From Weissella thailandensis (GTDB lineage: Bacteria > Bacillota > Bacilli > Lactobacillales > Lactobacillaceae): a stretch of DNA of 64,000 nucleotides. This document shows positions 58,691-64,000 of the stretch, piece by piece. Position numbers and translations under genes: made by a program. The stretch's first letter is position 1. Each line of letters opens with the position of its first letter. Where the stretch lies: NCBI RefSeq assembly GCF_005405465.1, contig NZ_BJEC01000004.1:1-64000 (forward strand). Direction: 5' to 3'. Below the pieces are notes generated by a model. That model saw only the letters and a list, made by a program, of their open reading frames with translations, did not search any database and had not been told where the DNA came from.

Positions 58691-59410
58691 ATGGCAAAGT
58701 TGGTTTTAATTCGTCACGGTCAAAGTGAATGGAATGCATTGAACTTATTCAATGGATGGGTTGATACAAAGTTGAGTGACAAAGGTGTCGCTCAAGCTAA
58801 GACAGCTGGACAATTGTTGGCTAAAGAAGGTATTCAATTCGACCAAGCTTATACGTCAGTTTTGACACGTGCCATCACGACATTGCACTTGGCTTTGGAA
58901 GAAACAGATCAAATGTGGATTCCAGAAGTTAAGTCATGGCGTTTGAACGAACGTCATTACGGTGCTTTGCAAGGTTTGAACAAAGCTGATGCAGCGAAGA
59001 AGTGGGGTGATGACCAAGTTCATCAATGGCGTCGTTCATATGACGTTTTGCCTCCATTGCTAGAAGAGCAATCAGAAACAATGACAATTGATGGTAAGAC
59101 TTATCCTGCATTGGATCGTCGTTACCAAGATGTGCCAGCAGGTGAAATGCCAAAGGGTGAGAACTTGAAGGTAACTTTGGATCGTGTCTTGCCATTCTGG
59201 GATTCAGATATCTCAAAGGCCTTGAAGGCTGGTAAGAACGTTATTATCGGTGCCCACGGAAATTCATTGCGTGCCTTAGTAAAGCACATTGAGCAAATCT
59301 CTGATGATGACATCATGGGTGTTGAAATTGCTAATGGTGAGCCATGGGTTTACGACTTGGATGAAGATTTGAACGTTGTTTCAAAGAATATCTTGAAGCC
59401 TGAAGCTTAA
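58691..59410 (+). CDS. gpmA: 2,3-bisphosphoglycerate-dependent phosphoglycerate mutase
   Basis: This 239-residue glycolytic enzyme interconverts 3- and 2-phosphoglycerate. The phosphohistidine is in [10 protein letters not shown] (His9), with further active-site residues in [24 protein letters not shown] and [13 protein letters not shown]. Codon use is strongly biased, fitting high expression. It follows aaaagagg and ends at a short T-run region before tetR. Confidence 0.97.
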   Translation: MAKLVLIRHGQSEWNALNLFNGWVDTKLSDKGVAQAKTAGQLLAKEGIQFDQAYTSVLTRAITTLHLALEETDQMWIPEVKSWRLNERHYGALQGLNKADAAKKWGDDQVHQWRRSYDVLPPLLEEQSETMTIDGKTYPALDRRYQDVPAGEMPKGENLKVTLDRVLPFWDSDISKALKAGKNVIIGAHGNSLRALVKHIEQISDDDIMGVEIANGEPWVYDLDEDLNVVSKNILKPEA

Positions 59411-59502
59411 TTAGAAATATGAGATAGAGACTACTGACAGTGATGTTGGTAGTCTTTTAATATGCTCAAATAATAAATGTACAAGATTTTTCATTTGACT
59501 AT

Positions 59503-59518
59503 AACTAACTGATTAGTT
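59503..59518. promoter_or_regulatory. operator 1 of the right-end TetR regulator
   Basis: The palindromic sequence aactaactgattagtt overlaps the region 6-21 bases before the tetR start. It shares aactaact and the AGTT end with operator 2 at 60113. Confidence 0.65.
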
Positions 59519-59523
59519 ATTAT

Positions 59524-60090
59524 ATGCGTATGAGAACAACAGATATTAACAAAATTAAAGCAATTAAAGAATCAGTCTTGAATTTAAGTCAAGATGTTGG
59601 ATTGTCAAATATGACCACTGCGAAGATTGCTAAAGAAGCTAGTGTTAGTCCAGCAACAATTTATTTGCACTATCACGATAAAACTGATCTGCTAAGTCGT
59701 CTATATGAGGAGGTTAAAGTAAAATTACATGAAGGATTAGATCAAGCCATTGATCAGACACAGAATCTTGAAGTACAGATTGGACAAGCAATTCGTTTTT
59801 CCGTGGCACAATATCGTAAATTTCCAAAGCAGGCCTATTTTATGGGTACTCTTTGGAGCAACCAGGAATTATTAGATCAGCATGCTATCGAGTTTGGTAA
59901 TACTATGGAAAGTCCTTTAGCGGATCTTTTTGTAAGAATTCAGCAATCACCTGAGTATTCGCCTCTTTCTCATGATGTTTTGGAAATATTTTTTACTGTA
60001 CCGACTTTGGTTTTAGAACGAGAGCCAAAGATGGATGAAAAAGAACTCAATCAAATTATTAATATGGTAACAAAAGCTATCAAGAAATAG
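59524..60090 (+). CDS. TetR-family regulator of the dehydrogenase cassette
   Basis: This 188-residue protein has an N-terminal HTH (residues about 12-55: MTTAKIAKEASVSPATIYLHYHDKTDLL) and a helical ligand-binding domain. There is no Shine-Dalgarno site; the operator abuts the start, so the mRNA may be leaderless or weakly translated. Two matching operators, one here and one before the SDR gene at 60147, indicate autoregulation and control of the downstream reductases. ATG 59530 is an alternative start. The ligand is probably a small hydrophobic aldehyde or ketone (inference). Confidence 0.88.
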   Translation: MRMRTTDINKIKAIKESVLNLSQDVGLSNMTTAKIAKEASVSPATIYLHYHDKTDLLSRLYEEVKVKLHEGLDQAIDQTQNLEVQIGQAIRFSVAQYRKFPKQAYFMGTLWSNQELLDQHAIEFGNTMESPLADLFVRIQQSPEYSPLSHDVLEIFFTVPTLVLEREPKMDEKELNQIINMVTKAIKK

Positions 60091-60100
60091 CTTTTGTTAT
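60069..60100 (+). terminator. tetR terminator
   Basis: The perfect stem aacaaaagctat/atagcttttgtt overlaps the tetR stop codon. The T-run is short. Confidence 0.7.
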
Positions 60101-60112
60101 TTATCTATAAAA

Positions 60113-60128
60113 AACTAACTATTCAGTT
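60113..60128. promoter_or_regulatory. operator 2 of the right-end TetR regulator
   Basis: aactaactattcagtt lies 18 bases before the SDR start, upstream of aaaggagg. Eleven of 16 bases are the same as operator 1. Confidence 0.6.
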
Positions 60129-60146
60129 TTAAAGGAGGAACAATTC

Positions 60147-61022
60147 ATGAATAAAATTATTTTAGTAACTGGTGCCACTGATGGTATTGGAAAAATTACG
60201 GCAACAGAATTAGCCAAGAAAGGAAATCATGTCATTATTCATGGTCGTAATGAACAAAAAGCTCAAAAAACTGTGGCAGAAATTAAACAGCAGGTTCCAA
60301 ATGCGGAAGCAGAATACTTAATTGCGGATCTTTTCTCATTACCAACGGTTAAACAAATGGCTGAACAGTTCCAGGAAAAATATGATCATCTTGATGTTTT
60401 GATTAATAATGCTGGTGCTGTGTTAGATGATACGCGTAGGGAAACAGACGGCATCGAAAATACAATGGCCCTTAATGTCTTAGCACCATTGTTGTTAAAT
60501 CAACTATTGTTGCCTAGTCTAGAAAAAAGTTCAGACGGCAGAATTATTAACATGTCATCTGGCACTCATCGTCAAGCCAAACCAGATATGGACGACCTAA
60601 ATTTGAAAAATGAGCCTTCTGGGCAAAAACGCTATGGCATCAGTAAATTATTTGTTATTTGGAATTCGCAACATTTGGCAGCTGAATTACAAAAACGAGG
60701 TATAACAAATGTAACGGTCAACTGCTCTCATCCAGGTGCAGTCGGGACTAATTTTGGTCAAGATAGTGATAATGGATTTATCAATAACATGATTTATAAA
60801 GTTGCCTTGCATTTAATGCCAGCACCAGAAAAAGGAGCTATTACAAACATTTATCTAGCTTCATCGGATGAAGTAAAGGGGGTGACTGGCAAATTCTTTA
60901 ATAATAAGAAACAACTTGAAAAACCACAAATGAAGGAGCATACCCCTGAAAGGGAACAACAACTGTGGGATTATTGCATGAGGGTCATTGCCCCATATCT
61001 TAAAGAAACAACACATGCCTAA
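60147..61022 (+). CDS. short-chain dehydrogenase/reductase
   Basis: This 291-residue SDR of the retinol-dehydrogenase-like type has the cofactor loop VTGATDGIGK, HGRN after strand 2 (NADP preference likely), NNAG, and catalytic Ser in MSSGTH with Tyr-x-x-x-Lys as YGISK. It ends with RERQQ-like LWDYCMRVIAP. It is a close paralogue of the SDR at 62044. It is the first gene after operator 2, with a strong aaaggagg site. Confidence 0.93.
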   Translation: MNKIILVTGATDGIGKITATELAKKGNHVIIHGRNEQKAQKTVAEIKQQVPNAEAEYLIADLFSLPTVKQMAEQFQEKYDHLDVLINNAGAVLDDTRRETDGIENTMALNVLAPLLLNQLLLPSLEKSSDGRIINMSSGTHRQAKPDMDDLNLKNEPSGQKRYGISKLFVIWNSQHLAAELQKRGITNVTVNCSHPGAVGTNFGQDSDNGFINNMIYKVALHLMPAPEKGAITNIYLASSDEVKGVTGKFFNNKKQLEKPQMKEHTPEREQQLWDYCMRVIAPYLKETTHA

Positions 61023-61066
61023 ATTTATTTATTGCAAATCATTTTTAAACCAAAGGAGAGAACATT

Positions 61067-61826
61067 ATGTTTACTTCAATTAGTGGAAATGTTGCAATCG
61101 TTACCGGTGCAGCTTCAGGTGCTGGACTAGGGGTTGCAAAAGTCTATGCTAAAAATGGTATCTCAGTCGTTATTACTGGTCGCACAGAATCAAGGTTATT
61201 AAGCGCCAAAAAAGAAATTGAAGAACAAACACTTAGTTGTTGTTGCAGATAATACTGATCATGATGCTGCAGAAAAAGTAGTTTCTAAAACAATTGAAAC
61301 TTTTGGAAAGTTAAATATTTTGGTTAATTGTGCACAAACTTTTCGTGCAAATATCAAAGTAGAGGATGTTAGTTGGGATGATATTACCGCAGTTTATGAA
61401 TCAGGGGTTTTTGGAGCTTGGCGCTTAATGCAAGCGGCATTTCCATATTTGAAAGAAAGCCAAGGAACGGTAATCAACTTTGCTTCTGGTGCAGATACAA
61501 CTAACGTACCACACTATGCTGTCTATGCCTCAAATAAAGCTGCTCTACGGTCGATTACCCGAATAGCTGCTAAAGAATGGGGACCATACAACATCAATTT
61601 AAATAATGTTAACCCACTCAATCCTTCCAGAGAAAGTGACAATATCAATGAGGATCCGGCCGCTGCTGCCTCTACAGAAGCGGTGGTTAACGCAATTCCA
61701 ATGCGCCGCTGGGGAGATATCGAAAAAGATGTCGGTAGTGTTTGCTTATTTCTTGCCCTACCAGAAGGACATTATCTAACTGGTATGACATTTGATGTGG
61801 ATGGTGGCACGACAATTAGAAGTTAA
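61067..61826 (+). pseudogene. second SDR gene, broken by a one-base frameshift
   Basis: The first frame (from 61067) gives FTSISGNVAIVTGAASGAG and then stops at 61252. The +1 frame continues from about 61229 with HLVVVADNTDHDAAEKVV to 61826. It includes NFASGAD, catalytic Tyr and Lys in YAVYASNKAA, and the C-terminal GMTFDVDGGT. Removing one A from the caaac at 61226-61230 joins both into a 252-residue classical SDR. If real, the enzyme is lost: the cofactor site and the catalytic site are on different frames. Confidence 0.85.
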
Positions 61827-61856
61827 AAAGGCTACGAAAAGGAGAAATTAACTATT

Positions 61857-62003
61857 ATGAAAAAGCTTATTTTGGCAACAAGTTTAGTTTGTAACGCAGT
61901 TTTATTGTATCGATTGAACGAAGATAAAAAAGATATTTACGATTTGACAGAACGTGCACACTTTTATAAACAAAAGTTTGATGAAAACTTAGAAGATCAT
62001 TAA
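61857..62003 (+). CDS. 48-residue single-TM peptide
   Basis: ATG 61857 lies behind aaaggagaaattaact, a clear ribosome site, and the frame ends at 62003. The peptide has one hydrophobic segment (KKLILATSLVCNAVLLYRL) and a charged tail (EDKKDIYDLTERAHFYKQ). It lies between two SDR genes in the same operon, 30 bases after one and 40 before the next. No known family is recognised; it may be a small membrane partner or toxin-like peptide. Confidence 0.65.
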   Translation: MKKLILATSLVCNAVLLYRLNEDKKDIYDLTERAHFYKQKFDENLEDH

Positions 62004-62043
62004 ATTGAATAGGTGATTTTTTGTAAGGAAGGAGTAATAATCG

Positions 62044-62937
62044 ATGAAACCCAAAACGATATTAGTTACAGGTGCCAACAGTGGTATTGGTTATCAAACA
62101 GCTTTAGCACTGGCACGACAAGGTTATCATGTCATTATGCATGGTAGAAATGAGCAAAAAGTTAAAAAAGCCCTTGAAGAAATTAAAGAACAATCAGGTA
62201 ACGAAAATATTGATAGTGTCATTGCGGACCTGTCTTTGATGGCAGAAGTAAAAAAATTAGCAGAAAAAATCAAGGACAGGTATGATCATTTAGACGGACT
62301 GATTAATAATGCTGGTACACAGATGGGAAATGTCAGAGTTGAAACTGCGGAAGGACATGAAAAAACAATGGCAACGAATGTTTTTTCACCGTTGTTACTA
62401 ACTACTTTATTGATACCATTACTGTCAAAAAGTGCTGACGGCAGGATTATCACGGTTTCTTCTGCTTCATATAATCAAGGAACAAGTGACAGATATTTAG
62501 ATGATATTGAACTTAAAAACAATTATGAATTTAGTCGTGCGTATGGTTTATCAAAGCTCTATGTATTATGGACTATGTGGCATTTAGAAAATCAGTTACG
62601 ACAAAAAGGAATTAATAACGTTACGATCAATTGTATGGAGCCAGGTAGTGCTTACTCTAATTTAGGTAGTGAGTCACTCAATCAACGTCCAATTTGGATG
62701 AAAGCGCTAGTTGCTGTATGGGAAAAACTTCCCTTGACTAAGGATCCTAAAATACCCGGTACAACAAATGCTTTGCTTGCCACTTCCAATGAATTTAGAG
62801 GGTTAACTGGTAAATTCTTTGACTTTGAAGGCCGAATCGAAAAAGAAAATCGGGAGTATTATTCTCCACAAAACGACCAACGCTTATGGGATTATTGTAT
62901 GACAATTTGTGAACCATTCTTAAGTGAAGCTTTGTAA
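62044..62937 (+). CDS. short-chain dehydrogenase/reductase, paralogue
   Basis: This 297-residue SDR has VTGANSGIGYQT, MHGRNEQK, NNAG, Ser in VSSASY and YGLSK as the catalytic Tyr/Lys. It shares the MHGRNEQKxxKALEEIKEQ region and the C-terminal LWDYCM with the SDR at 60147, indicating tandem duplication and divergence. Ribosome site aaggaagga. It is followed 19 bases later by the aldo/keto reductase. Confidence 0.92.
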   Translation: MKPKTILVTGANSGIGYQTALALARQGYHVIMHGRNEQKVKKALEEIKEQSGNENIDSVIADLSLMAEVKKLAEKIKDRYDHLDGLINNAGTQMGNVRVETAEGHEKTMATNVFSPLLLTTLLIPLLSKSADGRIITVSSASYNQGTSDRYLDDIELKNNYEFSRAYGLSKLYVLWTMWHLENQLRQKGINNVTINCMEPGSAYSNLGSESLNQRPIWMKALVAVWEKLPLTKDPKIPGTTNALLATSNEFRGLTGKFFDFEGRIEKENREYYSPQNDQRLWDYCMTICEPFLSEAL

Positions 62938-62956
62938 TGAAAAGGGGGGAATTGGA

Positions 62957-63808
62957 TTGGAGACTGTTACACTCAATAATGGCATTGAAATGCCCGTAGA
63001 AGGATTTGGTGGCTGGTTTGGTACTGGAAAAGAAAAACAACAAAGGTGTGAAGAGGCGGTTACAACTGCGTTGGAGTTAGGATTTCGTTTGATTGACACT
63101 GCTCAAGCTTATGGTACAGAAAAGACAATTGGTAAAGTTATAGCTCAAAGTGGCATACCACGAGAAGAATTGTTTGTCACTTCAAAATTATGGATTACTA
63201 ATACTGGCTATCGCAAATCAAAAAGGGCTTTCTTTGATTCTTTGGCTAATTTAGGATTAGATTATTTAGACCTGTATATTATTCATGAACCCTTGGGAGA
63301 TTACATGGGTTCTTGGCGTGCTTTGGAAGATTTATATAAAGAAGGTAGGATTCGGGCAATTGGGGTTTCCAATTTTTATGAACGCCATTTAACGGATTTG
63401 ATTGCTAAAAGTGAGATTAAGCCCGCAGTAGACCAAATTGAAATCAATCCGTTCAAACAACAACAGAAGATGCGACAGGTTTTATTGGCTAATAATATTG
63501 AAGTTGAAGCGTGGGGACCCTTGACTCAAGGTAAACAAGATTTGTTTCATGATCCGACTTTGACAATGATTGCCCAGGAACATGACAGAAGTGTGGTACA
63601 AATTATTTTACGATGGCTGGCTCAAAATTCAATTGTTTCGATTCCTAAATCGACATCAAAAAAACATATTCAAGCAAATCTCGATATTTTTGACTTTGAA
63701 TTAACAACTGACGAATTAGTGCAAATTAGTAGCTTAGATCAGCAAAAAGAACTTGCTGATAAAAACAAGCTTTCGCAATTGATCAGTACAATTTTCAACC
63801 AAACGTAA
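62957..63808 (+). CDS. aldo/keto reductase
   Basis: This 283-residue NADPH-dependent (alpha/beta)8 reductase has the catalytic tetrad Asp and Tyr in LIDTAQAYGTEK, Lys in VTSKLW, and His in YIIHEPLG. GVSNFYERHL and SIPKSTSKKHIQANLDIFDFEL are typical of the 2,5-diketo-gluconate reductase/YvgN group. The start is TTG 62957 with aaggggg upstream; METVTLNNGIEMP is the normal AKR beginning. It completes a reductase set likely to detoxify aldehydes or ketones. Confidence 0.93.
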   Translation: METVTLNNGIEMPVEGFGGWFGTGKEKQQRCEEAVTTALELGFRLIDTAQAYGTEKTIGKVIAQSGIPREELFVTSKLWITNTGYRKSKRAFFDSLANLGLDYLDLYIIHEPLGDYMGSWRALEDLYKEGRIRAIGVSNFYERHLTDLIAKSEIKPAVDQIEINPFKQQQKMRQVLLANNIEVEAWGPLTQGKQDLFHDPTLTMIAQEHDRSVVQIILRWLAQNSIVSIPKSTSKKHIQANLDIFDFELTTDELVQISSLDQQKELADKNKLSQLISTIFNQT

Positions 63809-63832
63809 AAAATTTGAAAGGGTCCAATTTTT

Positions 63833-64000
63833 ATGACTAAAAGAAGCAAGTGGGGAATTTCTTTATTGATAGCTGCGCCACTGATTTATATACTAGGCGA
63901 ATTCATTAGCTCTCTAGCATGGGAAAATCCGGATTATCATTATTTGACAAATTGGATTAGTGACTTAGGCGTACCAATCGTGACTAAAACAATCAATTCT
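63833..64000 (+). CDS. DUF998-type membrane protein, 5' part (runs off the window)
   Basis: The first 56 residues are visible. There is a hydrophobic helix (about 9-30), then WENPDYHYLTNWISDLGVP, which matches the first loop of DUF998 membrane proteins (ISDLG motif). Ribosome site gaaaggg. It continues the TetR-controlled cassette. Confidence 0.75.
   Translation, partial: MTKRSKWGISLLIAAPLIYILGEFISSLAWENPDYHYLTNWISDLGVPIVTKTINS

Overview
The window looks like chromosomal DNA of a low-GC lactic acid bacterium of the Lactobacillaceae, most probably Weissella or a close relative in the former Leuconostocaceae. This is an inference from protein character and gene order, not from a database search: walRKHIJ-htrA; rpoE-pyrG-murA-cshA-acpS/alr-mazF; a CBS-less GuaB; PepV; a 2,3-BPG-dependent GpmA. 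Most genes lie on the + strand in short operons separated by intrinsic terminators.

Layout. 1-0.36 kb: right end of an IS3-family insertion sequence. 0.45-2.0 kb: a frameshifted membrane-anchored protein, two identical tRNA-Lys(CUU) genes and a TetR regulator. 2.1-5.4 kb: an ABC exporter (ATPase plus frameshifted FtsX permease) behind a long perfect palindrome. 5.5-7.7 kb: a purine (guanine-type) riboswitch and terminator ahead of guaB and a guaB-like paralogue without the catalytic cysteine, then a third tRNA-Lys. 8.1-15.3 kb: WalRK two-component system, WalH, WalI, WalJ and HtrA, followed by a likely small RNA with C-rich loops. 15.6-26.2 kb: DUF1934 protein, HD hydrolase, HAD phosphatase, RpoE (delta), PyrG with a CTP-sensing attenuator, MurA with Asp in place of the fosfomycin-target Cys, CshA helicase, a fused AcpS-alanine racemase, and a MazF toxin with no MazE beside it. 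26.3-37.3 kb: HelD, TrpS, Ppx/GppA, a repeat-rich decayed stretch, an oxidoreductase, NnrD, PepV, a guanylate-kinase-like protein and two envelope proteins. 37.5-46.9 kb: a glutamine-type amino-acid ABC transporter and a complete oligopeptide (Opp) transporter. 47-59.4 kb: GdpP (c-di-AMP phosphodiesterase), ribosomal protein L9, DnaB, two MFS transporters, IspE, a BMP-type nucleoside-binding protein, an SseB-like protein, ferredoxin-NADP reductase and GpmA. 59.5-64 kb: a TetR-controlled accessory cassette of three short-chain dehydrogenases (one frameshifted), a 48-residue membrane peptide, an aldo/keto reductase and the start of a DUF998 membrane protein.

Shared themes. Purine and pyrimidine nucleotide supply is controlled by RNA (guaB riboswitch, pyrG reiterative-transcription attenuator). 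The cell-envelope set comprises WalRK, HtrA, MurA, Alr and GdpP. Peptide and amino-acid uptake consists of Opp, a Gln-type ABC system and PepV. All three solute-binding proteins lack a lipobox cysteine. Three genes carry single-base frameshifts, so either decay or assembly error is present.

Most unusual items: the four-hairpin C-rich RNA at 15.37-15.52 kb; two 134-base hairpin repeats with diverged but still pairing arms at 30.8-31.1 kb; the AcpS-Alr fusion; and the paired TetR operators of the right-end cassette. No CRISPR array, prophage or rRNA gene was seen.
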